Shown: positions 36,103 through 43,253 of the stretch, in pieces
How positions within the stretch are numbered: the first letter of the stretch is position 1
Layout: the number at the start of each line of letters is the position of its first letter
Assembly: GCA_014799925.1 (NCBI GenBank)
Contig: JAAVHC010000070.1
Location: forward strand, 1 to 54,401
Reading direction: 5' to 3'
Origin: Oscillibacter sp.
GTDB taxonomy: Bacteria; Bacillota; Clostridia; Oscillospirales; Oscillospiraceae
Length of the DNA: 54,401 nucleotides
Notes under the pieces: model-generated
The model's database searches: none
What the model was told of the DNA's origin: nothing
What the model saw: only the letters and a program-made list of their open reading frames with translations
Position numbers and translations under genes: made by a program

Positions 36103-37059
36103 TCTGGCTAAAACCGCTTTTACCTCTTCCACGATATGGGCGGCGGTGAGGCCGAAGCGCTCCTGGAGGTAGCCCTGAGGGCCCACCTCGCCGAACTCGT
36201 CCTCCACAGCCACGTATCCGGCGGGAACGGGGCACTTCCGGGCCAGGACCTCGCTGACGGCGGACCACAGGCCGCCGTACTTGTTGTGGTTTTCCGCCAC
36301 GACCGCCGCGCCGCATTTCTTCGCCCAGGTCTCCACGGCCTCCTCATCCAGGGGCTTGATGGTAAACATGTCGATGACCGCCGCCTGGACGCCCTCGGCC
36401 TCCAGGGTCTTCGCGGCCTGCATGGCCTCGTGAACCATGATGCCGGCGGCGAAGATGGCAACATCACAGCCCTCCCGGAGGACGACGGCCTTGCCGATGG
36501 GCAGCTCGCTGCCCTCCTCGTAGACTCTGGCGTACTGCTTCCGGCCCACCCGGATAAACTTCACGCCGGGACGGTCCACGCACTGGGCCAGCACGCTGGA
36601 GAGCATGGCGGGGTCGGTGATGTCGATGACCGTCGAACCCGGCAGGGCCCGGTACAGGGCCACGTCCTCGAAGGGCATGTGGGTGCCGCCGTTCATGGTG
36701 GCGGTGACGCCGGGGTCGGTTCCGATGATGGTGATGTCATTTTTCGCGTAGCCGCCGCTGAGAAACGCCTGGTCATAGCACCGGCGGGAAGCGAAGGGGC
36801 CGAAGGTGTGGACGATGGGCTTGAACCCGGCGGAGGCCAGGCCGCAGGCCACGCCCACCATGTTGGCCTCTGCAATGCCGCAGTTAATGGCCCGGTCAGG
36901 GTGGGCCGCGGCCCACTTGGCGGTGCCGATGCAGCTCATGAGGTCCGCGTCCAGATAGATGACGTCCGGGTCTTTTTCCGCCAGAGCGGGGATGGTCTCA
37001 CCCAGCACGCTCTTGCACAGGCGGGGGTCCATTTCTCCTGTATAAACGATCTTCAGCAT
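36094..37059 (-). CDS. Transketolase, C-terminal subunit
   Basis: 321 aa, the Pyr-binding and C-terminal domains of a split transketolase. NCGIAEANMVGVACGLA contains the Glu that activates thiamine diphosphate; TFGPFASRRCYDQ and DPGVTATMNGGTHMPFEDVAL follow. The C-terminal fold starts near VAIFAAGIMVHEAM. It works with the N-terminal subunit encoded 3 bp upstream. Two-carbon transfer between ketose and aldose phosphates is the family reaction. It ends within a 71-bp repeat. Confidence 0.92.
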   Translation of the reverse strand: MLKIVYTGEMDPRLCKSVLGETIPALAEKDPDVIYLDADLMSCIGTAKWAAAHPDRAINCGIAEANMVGVACGLASAGFKPIVHTFGPFASRRCYDQAFLSGGYAKNDITIIGTDPGVTATMNGGTHMPFEDVALYRALPGSTVIDITDPAMLSSVLAQCVDRPGVKFIRVGRKQYARVYEEGSELPIGKAVVLREGCDVAIFAAGIMVHEAMQAAKTLEAEGVQAAVIDMFTIKPLDEEAVETWAKKCGAAVVAENHNKYGGLWSAVSEVLARKCPVPAGYVAVEDEFGEVGPQGYLQERFGLTAAHIVEEVKAVLARKS

Positions 37060-37062
37060 CTC

Positions 37063-37905
37063 TCAGCCCTCCAGTTCCACCAGCCGGGCTTTCAGCTGGC
37101 CGGTCCATCTCTCGAATTGCTCGTCGCTGACGGTGAGGCTGTGGTTCGCGGGGGTGTCCACGACCTCCTGGATACCCGCGCCCTTCTGGGTGTCCAGAAT
37201 GATGGCATAGGGCTTGTCGCCGCCCTGCCGGGTCCGCTCCAGAGCCTCCGCCACGGCCTCCACGTCGCTGCCGTCCACCTTCACGGTGTCAAAGCCGAAG
37301 GCCTCGAACTTGGCGACATAGTCCCCCATGGGATAGATATCCCTGGTCCAGCCGTCCAGCTGCCGCTTGTTCCAGTCCAGCAGGACAACCAGGTTGCCCA
37401 GCTTTTTGGCGGAGGCAAAGGCCATGGCCTCCCAGACCTGACCCTCGTTGCTCTCGCCGTCGCCCACGATAAGGAACGTCCGGGCGTCCCGGCCCTTCAG
37501 TTTATCGCCCAGGGCCATGCCGCAGGCCAGGGACGTACCCTGTCCCAAAGAGCCGGTGGTCATGTCCACGCCGGGGGTCTTGTTCCGGTCGCAGTGGCTG
37601 GGGAGCCGGGTGCCGGGGCGGTTCAGGGTCTTCAGCTCCTCATAGGGGAAGAAACCCTTCACCGCCAGGGTGCCGTACACCGCGGGACCCGCGTGGCCCT
37701 TGGAGCAGACCAGCTTGTCACGCTCCGGCCACTTGGGATTGCTCACATCAATACGCATCTCCCCTCCGTACAGCACCGCCAGCACGTCGCCGATGCTCAG
37801 AGCGCCGCCCAGATGGCCGGAGCCCAGGGAGTGGATGGCCTCCAGCGCCGCCATGCGGATACGGACGGCCAGGGCCTCTAATTCCTTCTTCTTTGCCGTT
37901 TCCAT
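37063..37905 (-). CDS. Transketolase, N-terminal subunit
   Basis: 280 aa, the PP-binding half. HSLGSGHLGGALSIGDVLAVLYG has the conserved His residues, SKGHAGPAVYGTLA is typical, and the ThDP/Mg motif is IVGDGESNEGQVWEAMAFA ending near LVVLLDWNKRQLDG. The start at METAKK is chosen with GAGAGG about 10 nt upstream; the in-frame TTG 24 nt earlier is unlikely. It forms the two-chain enzyme with the next gene. Split transketolases are common in anaerobic Firmicutes and archaea. Confidence 0.92.
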   Translation of the reverse strand: METAKKKELEALAVRIRMAALEAIHSLGSGHLGGALSIGDVLAVLYGGEMRIDVSNPKWPERDKLVCSKGHAGPAVYGTLAVKGFFPYEELKTLNRPGTRLPSHCDRNKTPGVDMTTGSLGQGTSLACGMALGDKLKGRDARTFLIVGDGESNEGQVWEAMAFASAKKLGNLVVLLDWNKRQLDGWTRDIYPMGDYVAKFEAFGFDTVKVDGSDVEAVAEALERTRQGGDKPYAIILDTQKGAGIQEVVDTPANHSLTVSDEQFERWTGQLKARLVELEG

Positions 37906-37946
37906 GTCGCAGTCACCTCTCAATTTCAAAATTCATGCAGGTCCTG

Positions 37947-39197
37947 TCACTGACCCAGACCGGCCCCGTGGCGCAGGGCCTTTACCACCGGCAGCTCCTC
38001 CCCGGTCAAAAACCGGATCAGCGCGCCGCCGCCGGTGCAGATATAACCCATTTTGTCCGTCAGGCCGTACTTTTCCGTGGCGGTGATGCTGTCGCCGCCG
38101 CCCAGGACCGTGTGTCCCTCCGTGTCCGCCAGGGCCTGCCAGACCGCTTTTGTCCCCGCCTCGCTGGGCTCCTGCTCGAAGACGCCCATGGGACCGTTGA
38201 CAAACACGGTTTTCGCGCTCAGGATGGCCTCGCGGTAAATTTGTGCGGTCTCGCCGCCCACGTCCACGGCGGCAATGTCCGCCGGAACGCCGCCCAGCGC
38301 CGCCTCCCGGCGCTCACCGCCCTCTACCCATGCCAGATCCACCGGAAGAGTGATCTGTTCACCGTACCGGGCGTACAGCTCCTTTGCTTTCTCAATGTAC
38401 TCGCCGTAGTTGGACTTCATGATGAAGTCCACGCTGCCCTGACCGATCTCTTTGCCCAGGGCGGCGAGGAAGATGTTGCCCACCAGTCCGCCGGTGAGGA
38501 TACGGTCCGCCACTCCCCGGTCCAGGACGGTTTTCATCATCAGAAAGGCATCGGAGATCTTGGCCCCGCCCAGCACGAACACACAGGGCCGGACCGGTTC
38601 CTCCATGACCTGGGAGACGGTGCAGAACTCCTTCTCAAAGAGCCTCCCCATACAGGAGGGCAGCACCTGCTCAAAGCCGCAGAGGCTGGGCTGGTCCCGG
38701 TGGGCAGCGGCGAAAGCGTCGCAGACGTACAGGTCCGCCAGAGGGGCCAGCTTCTCCACCAGCAGGGTCTTCGCCTGCTGCTCGTGGGTCAGGCGGAGCT
38801 TCATCTCAAAGAGGGTCTGCTCCTCCGCCACAAAGCGGACGTTGTCCAGCAACAGGATCTCGCCGTTTTGCAGCTCCTGAATCGCCGCCCGGGCGGCGGG
38901 GCCGCATACGTCGTCGATCCATTTCACTTCCCGGCCCAGCAGGCGGGTGAGAACCGCCGCATGGGGCCTGGTGGTGTAATAATTCTTGTATTCAATGTCG
39001 CTGCCCTGGTGGGCCAGGAGGACCACTTTCGCCCCCTTGTCAGAGAGCTCCCGGATGGTGGGGACGCAGGCCTCGATGCGGTTGATGCTTTTTAAGGCGC
39101 CTTTTTCCCGGTCCACGGGCTGGTTGATGTCCACCCGGCAGAGGACGGTCCTGCCCTCAGCCTGAATATCATCAAGGGTCTTGATTCCAAAACGCAT
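37947..39197 (-). CDS. pgk: Phosphoglycerate kinase of archaeal type
   Basis: 416 aa. It has RVDINQPVD near the start, NRIEACVPTIREL, VVLLAHQG, LLLDNVRFVAEEQ, VLGGAKISDAF, VFVNGPMGVFE and GGGDSITATEKYG. AHQG instead of bacterial SHLGRP, and the overall pattern, are those of archaeal PGKs; the Arg of GRP is replaced (GSD). It makes ATP and 3-phosphoglycerate from 1,3-bisphosphoglycerate, supplied by the archaeal-type GAPDH upstream. GGAG lies 6 nt before the ATG. Separated from gap by element B. The archaeal type is my reading of motifs and should be tested by phylogeny. Confidence 0.85.
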   Translation of the reverse strand: MRFGIKTLDDIQAEGRTVLCRVDINQPVDREKGALKSINRIEACVPTIRELSDKGAKVVLLAHQGSDIEYKNYYTTRPHAAVLTRLLGREVKWIDDVCGPAARAAIQELQNGEILLLDNVRFVAEEQTLFEMKLRLTHEQQAKTLLVEKLAPLADLYVCDAFAAAHRDQPSLCGFEQVLPSCMGRLFEKEFCTVSQVMEEPVRPCVFVLGGAKISDAFLMMKTVLDRGVADRILTGGLVGNIFLAALGKEIGQGSVDFIMKSNYGEYIEKAKELYARYGEQITLPVDLAWVEGGERREAALGGVPADIAAVDVGGETAQIYREAILSAKTVFVNGPMGVFEQEPSEAGTKAVWQALADTEGHTVLGGGDSITATEKYGLTDKMGYICTGGGALIRFLTGEELPVVKALRHGAGLGQ

Positions 39198-39260
39198 AGA
39201 TTTCTCCTTTTTGCCCTCAACGGGGCAGAGGGTTACCCGCCCACGGGGCGGGGACATGAT

Positions 39261-39683
39261 TAACTTTTCGCCCGCGCGAAAAGTTACAAAAGCGCCCTCA
39301 AGCGTGCAGTGCCCGCTGTGCGGGCACTGGCAGCCTAAACCGCCGTAGGCGGCCCACGGGGGCCCGCCCCCCTTGAGAATCCCCGAAGGTGTTTATTTAT
39401 TGGCACGACGTGGTGCGCCGATTCTCCCGACCATGCCGGTCAGGACCCGCCGGGAGTCCCCGAAGCGATACGGTAGGGATTACCGGAAACATCGTTGGGC
39501 AGACGCTTCGCCCACCAAATCACACCCGCAGCCCGGTTCAGGCCGGACGGTCTACAGGACCCGCGCAAAACAAATAACCCCCCGTAATTATAAGGGGTCC
39601 AGGACCTTGGTCCTGGCACGCTTTTGGGTACTTTTCCCGTGGAGGAAAAGTACCCGCAGGGTCCGGGGGCGCGCAGCCCCCGG
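39261..39683. repeat. Composite structured element B (about 420 bp)
   Basis: Left end: TAACTTTTCG/CGAAAAGTTA (39261-39286), CAAAAGCG, CCTCAAG ... CCCCTTGAGAATCCCC (39296-39384), the latter hairpin split by extra hairpins AGTGCCCGC/GCGGGCACT (39308-39328) and CCGCC/GGCGG (39340-39352). Right end: CCAGGACC/GGTCCTGG (39599-39616), GGGTACTTTTCC/GGAAAAGTACCC (39626-39655), CCGGGGGC/GCCCCCGG (39663-39683). The core, with a frame of 62 codons at 39389-39577, matches element A. It lies between gap and pgk. Confidence 0.75.
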
Positions 39684-39696
39684 AAGATAGAGCCGC

Positions 39697-40749
39697 TTAC
39701 TTGAACCGGCCAATCCGCAGATATTTGTTGGTCTCCGCCGTACCGGTCTCACGGGTGGGCTGCATCTCCATCGCCGCCCGAACAGCATCCATCGTCTCGG
39801 GGATCGTCACGCTCTCCTGAGGAATATTGATAGCATACATGATGTCGTCGCCGCTCTCCACGATGCTGTCCTCCCACAGGCCGATCTCGTACATGTCGCC
39901 CCGGCGGTTGCCCAGGTCGCGGGCATACTTGAACAGGCTTGCGTTGCCCATGAAGCCCTCGTCGATGGTGACGGTGCGGATACGGGGATGGGCCCGGAAC
40001 GCCTCCAGCGCCTGCTCGCGGGTGATCTTCTTCCCGTCCCTGCCGGAGGCCAGAACGGTGATGATATGTCCGTGGGTCACGGGGGTATGCACCAGAATGC
40101 CCGTGGCCTCCACGTGGGGCATGATGGTCATGAGGTCCACCGCCTGATGGCTGGGGGCCTTGTCGATCTGCAGCGCGTTGGTCAGTCCCCGGTGATAATC
40201 GCCGGGATCCGCCACCCGGCGGATGATGGTGATGGCCACCTTCTCCACGCCCACGGCCCGGTCCAGGCAGTCCACCGTGCGGATAAGACCCGTGGTGTTG
40301 CAGCTGGTCAGCTTCAGGTACTTCTGGCCCAGACCCTTCTCGTAGTTGGCATAGCCATGGAAGAACACGTCGGCCACGGAGTTCTTCTCGCCGCCCTGGA
40401 AGATGGCCTTTACACCCATCTTCTCATACAGCTCCTTGTTCTTTGCGCCCACGCCGCCGGGAGAGGAATCCAGCATGATGTCCACCTTGCCGCACAGGTC
40501 CTCGAAGGAGCCCGCCACGGGGATGTCCAGCGCGTCGAACTTCGCCTTGTCCGCGCCGCCCACCAGGTACAGGTCATACCTGACGTTGTTGGCCCCGATC
40601 ATGTCATTCTCCCGCAGGGCCCGGATGGCCAGGGTGGGGGCCAGATCGGCAATGCCCACCAGTTCCATGTCCCCCTGCATCGCCACGCCGTCGGCCAGGC
40701 GCTGACCAATGGTGCCGTAGCCCGCCACGCCAACTCTTACTTTCGCCAT
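39697..40749 (-). CDS. Archaeal-type (type II) glyceraldehyde-3-phosphate dehydrogenase
   Basis: 350 aa. VGVAGYGTIGQRLADGV is the NAD(P)-binding start; the active-site Cys is in LTSCNTTGLIR; IIRRVADPGDYHRG and the His region HVEATGILVHTPVTHGHII are those of the archaeal GAPDH family, not of bacterial GapA (which has SCTTNCLAP). It oxidises glyceraldehyde 3-phosphate to 1,3-bisphosphoglycerate. GGAGG lies 8 nt before the ATG. It is the first gene of the operon, downstream of a strong promoter. Probably acquired from archaea or from another bacterium carrying the archaeal form. Confidence 0.9.
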   Translation of the reverse strand: MAKVRVGVAGYGTIGQRLADGVAMQGDMELVGIADLAPTLAIRALRENDMIGANNVRYDLYLVGGADKAKFDALDIPVAGSFEDLCGKVDIMLDSSPGGVGAKNKELYEKMGVKAIFQGGEKNSVADVFFHGYANYEKGLGQKYLKLTSCNTTGLIRTVDCLDRAVGVEKVAITIIRRVADPGDYHRGLTNALQIDKAPSHQAVDLMTIMPHVEATGILVHTPVTHGHIITVLASGRDGKKITREQALEAFRAHPRIRTVTIDEGFMGNASLFKYARDLGNRRGDMYEIGLWEDSIVESGDDIMYAINIPQESVTIPETMDAVRAAMEMQPTRETGTAETNKYLRIGRFK

Positions 40750-40809
40750 AATATCGTCCTCCGTTTCAAAAAATTGTCCGGCTGATGCCGCAAACGTTTT
40801 TACATGGAG

Positions 40810-40838
40810 ATTGTAGCATTTGTTTCCTTTCCTGTCAA
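40810..40838 (-). promoter_or_regulatory. Sigma-A promoter of the gap-pgk-tkt-lar-mae-iol operon
   Basis: On the minus strand TTGACA (40833-40838), 17-bp spacer, TACAAT (40810-40815). Start expected near 40803, about 54 nt before gap. Confidence 0.85.
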
Positions 40839-40845
40839 TTTCAAA

Positions 40846-40873
40846 TGTGATATTTCTGGTAGTTTTCTTGTGA
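40846..40873. promoter_or_regulatory. Possible regulator sites between gap and deoR
   Basis: TGTGAtaTTT (40846) and TGTGAagTTT (40869) are spaced 23 bp, about two helical turns, between the two divergent promoters. DeoR-type proteins often bind such repeats; the assignment is speculative. Confidence 0.3.
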
Positions 40874-40906
40874 AGTTTTATCAACTTACTAATTTTTACA
40901 AAACAG

Positions 40907-40935
40907 TTGACAATTTTTCTGCCAGGCGTTATCAT
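40907..40935 (+). promoter_or_regulatory. Sigma-A promoter of the deoR-type gene
   Basis: TTGACA (40907-40912), 17-bp spacer, TATCAT (40930-40935). It is divergent from the operon promoter, with about 70 bp between the two -35 boxes. Confidence 0.8.
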
Positions 40936-40978
40936 GGAGTTACGAAAATTTCCGTTTTCCGAAAAGGAGACCGCGCCC

Positions 40979-41737
40979 ATGAAGGATGACCGGCGGAAAC
41001 AAATCGAGGCCATGGTGGCCCGGCGGGACACTGTCACCATGGAGGAGCTGCGGCGGGAATTCGGCGTATCCATGAACACCGTCCGCTCCGACGTGGCCTA
41101 CCTGGTGGATACCGGCGCGGTGGAGAAGATCTATGGCGGCGTCCGGTCCGTCCAGCGGCAGGAGGTGCCTCTCTTCACCCAGCGCACCCAGCTCCGCGCC
41201 GATGAAAAGCGGCGCATCGCCCGGTACGCCCAGGACCTCATCGAAGACGGCGACACCCTCTACATCGACGCCGGCACCACCACCATGCACCTCGTCGACT
41301 TTCTGGACCCCGGCAAGCACGTCACCATCGTCACCGGCAACCTCTACGTGGCCCATCAGGCCTACGACAAGCCCAACGCGGAGCTCATCGTCCTGCCCGG
41401 CGGCATGAACCGGCGGACCAACTCCGTATCGGACGTGAGCACGCTGGAGTTTCTGGGCCGGTATCAGTTCGCCAAAGCTTTCATGGGGGCCTCCGGCGTG
41501 TCGCTGGATGGGAAGCTGAACGTATCCACTTACATTGAATATGAACTGAAAAAGCTGGCCGTTGCCCGGAGCCGGCAGGTCTTCCTTCTGCTGGACGGCG
41601 GTAAATTCGGCGGCAGCAGCCTCATGAGCTACGGCTCGCTGGAGGATATGACGGAAATCATCACCGCCGCGCCCTGTCCGGAGGAGATCCGGGACCTCTG
41701 CCAGCGGAAGGGCGTCCGGCTGACCATTATGGATTAG
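40979..41737 (+). CDS. DeoR-family transcriptional regulator
   Basis: 252 aa. The N-terminal winged HTH is TVTMEELRREFGVSMNTVRSDVAYL followed by GAVEKIYGGV. The C-terminal DeoRC sensor has the phosphosugar loop YIDAGTTTMHLVDFL and ends LLDGGKFGGSSL. Such proteins respond to sugar or cyclitol phosphates and repress adjacent operons; IolR of Bacillus is of this family. It is transcribed divergently from the operon starting with gap, so it is the likely regulator. The start has AAAAGGAG 9 nt upstream. The PHP gene follows after 11 bp. Confidence 0.9.
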   Translation: MKDDRRKQIEAMVARRDTVTMEELRREFGVSMNTVRSDVAYLVDTGAVEKIYGGVRSVQRQEVPLFTQRTQLRADEKRRIARYAQDLIEDGDTLYIDAGTTTMHLVDFLDPGKHVTIVTGNLYVAHQAYDKPNAELIVLPGGMNRRTNSVSDVSTLEFLGRYQFAKAFMGASGVSLDGKLNVSTYIEYELKKLAVARSRQVFLLLDGGKFGGSSLMSYGSLEDMTEIITAAPCPEEIRDLCQRKGVRLTIMD

Positions 41738-41748
41738 GAGAAAACGCC

Positions 41749-42423
41749 ATGTATAAAATTGAGACCCATCTGCACACCAATCACGTCAGCAAGTGCGGCT
41801 GGCTGGACGCCGCCGCCCTGGCGGAAGGCTACGCGAGGGCGGGCTACGCCGCCGTGGCCGTCACCGACCACTATAACCGGGACACCTTTGACTATCTGCA
41901 CATCGACACCACCCGTCCCGGCGACGTGGTCACGCCTTTCCTGGACGGCTTCCGCCGTCTGGAGGAGGAGTGCGCCAGGCGGGGACTGCGTGTCTACAAG
42001 GGCGCGGAGCTGCGCTTTGACGAGTGCTATAACGACTATCTGCTCTACAACTACCCCGACGAGCTGCTGGCGGAGCCGGAGAAGATTTTTCATCTGGGCA
42101 TCGCCGCCTTCGCGCCCCTGGCGCGGGAGGCGGGGGCCCTGCTGGTCCAGGCTCACCCCTACCGGAAAAAATGCACCCCCGCCATCGCCTGCTACCTGGA
42201 CGGGCTGGAGGTGCGCAACCTGAACCCCCGGCATGAGAACTACAACCAGCGGGCGGAGGAGTACGCCGCCCAGTTCGGCTTGAGGCGGCTGGGCGGGTCC
42301 GACTGTCACCGGGCGGAGGACATCGGCGCGGGCGGCATCCTGACGGAGGAGCTGCCGGAGGACGACGCCGCCCTGGTCCGGCTGATCCGGGAGGGCCGGT
42401 ACGGCGTCATTGGAGGGGACTGA
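41749..42423 (+). CDS. PHP-domain metal-dependent phosphoesterase-like protein
   Basis: 224 aa. The PHP metal motifs are ETHLHTNHVSKCG (HxH), AVTDHYNR, KGAELRF, QAHPYR and GGSDCHRAED. PHP proteins hydrolyse phosphoesters with two or three metals. Lying 11 bp after the DeoR-type gene with GGAG before the ATG, it is co-transcribed with the regulator. Substrate unknown; a sugar or cyclitol phosphate would fit the setting. Confidence 0.85.
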   Translation: MYKIETHLHTNHVSKCGWLDAAALAEGYARAGYAAVAVTDHYNRDTFDYLHIDTTRPGDVVTPFLDGFRRLEEECARRGLRVYKGAELRFDECYNDYLLYNYPDELLAEPEKIFHLGIAAFAPLAREAGALLVQAHPYRKKCTPAIACYLDGLEVRNLNPRHENYNQRAEEYAAQFGLRRLGGSDCHRAEDIGAGGILTEELPEDDAALVRLIREGRYGVIGGD

Positions 42424-42535
42424 TGCGGTTTCTTGAGAGAAAAAGTATGATCCGCCGGGACATAGACCCTTCCCTCCCGCGCATAAACTGTATCGGAAAG
42501 CCGGCTGTATCCGTGGGCGGAGGAGGGGATGAATC

Positions 42536-42655
42536 ATGCGAAAGGATCGGATCATGGTATTTTTGCTGCGCCGGAGGTATCTGCTGATGGCGCTGGCGCT
42601 GACGCTGGCGGCGGTCATGTTCCTGGCCGCCTGTCTGCCGGAGCTGCTGCTGTGA
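42536..42655 (+). CDS. 39-aa single-span membrane peptide
   Basis: Short ORF starting MRKDRIMVF with GGAGGAGGGG 7 nt before the ATG. A basic segment (LLRRRYLL) is followed by one hydrophobic helix (LALTLAAVMFLAA) and ends ELLL. A terminator follows at 42677. The excellent ribosome binding site and membrane-peptide layout support a real gene; function unknown. It could also be the remaining N-terminus of a longer membrane or secreted protein. Confidence 0.5.
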   Translation: MRKDRIMVFLLRRRYLLMALALTLAAVMFLAACLPELLL

Positions 42656-42676
42656 CAATTTTCGGGACGGCGCAAA

Positions 42677-42717
42677 GGGCGTGCCGCAGAGGAGAGGATC
42701 TGCGGCACGCCCATTTT
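42677..42717. terminator. Terminator between the small peptide gene and the phosphatase gene
   Basis: GGGCGTGCCGCAGA (42677-42690) pairs with TCTGCGGCACGCCC (42699-42712), 14 bp, followed by ATTTT on plus and by TTT on minus. It can serve both converging genes. Confidence 0.75.
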
Positions 42718-42732
42718 CGCGCACGGATGCGA

Positions 42733-43197
42733 CTAATGTATGTCCTTTTTCAGCCGGTCCAGCAGTCCCCGGCAGCCCGCCTCAATATCCAGCCAGGCGG
42801 CCTCAAAATCCCCGGTATACCAGGGGTCAGACACCTCGTCGCCGGGCCGTCCGGCGTATTCCAGCAGCAGGCGGAGCTTCCCCGCCGGGTCCCCGCCGCA
42901 GATGCGGCGCATGTTCCGCAGGTTGGCCTGGTCCATCCCGATGAGCAGATCGTACCGCCGGTAGTCCTCCGCCGTCAGCCGCCGGGCTGTTTTTCCCGCG
43001 CAGGCGATGCCGTGCTCCGCCAGCTTCCGCCGGGCGGCGGGGTAGACGGGATTGCCGGTCTCCTCTGTGCTTGTGGCGGCGGAGGCGATGGAAAAGCAGT
43101 CCTCCAGCCCCGCCCGTTTCACCATATCCTTCATGATAAATTCCGCCATTGGACTGCGGCAGATGTTGCCGTGGCAGACGAATAAAATCTTTGTCAT
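42733..43197 (-). CDS. Low-molecular-weight protein-tyrosine phosphatase
   Basis: 154 aa. The P-loop VCHGNICRSPMAEF (CX5R-S) is at residues 8-15 and the general acid Asp lies in DPWYTGDF near residue 126, both intact. It dephosphorylates phosphotyrosine or acts on small phosphomonoesters. Alone on its strand, converging on the small-peptide gene. Substrate unknown. Confidence 0.92.
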   Translation of the reverse strand: MTKILFVCHGNICRSPMAEFIMKDMVKRAGLEDCFSIASAATSTEETGNPVYPAARRKLAEHGIACAGKTARRLTAEDYRRYDLLIGMDQANLRNMRRICGGDPAGKLRLLLEYAGRPGDEVSDPWYTGDFEAAWLDIEAGCRGLLDRLKKDIH

Positions 43198-43253
43198 ATC
43201 CTGAAACCTCTCAAACGGATTTTTCGTATCAAATCATCATCGTCGGCAGTCAA

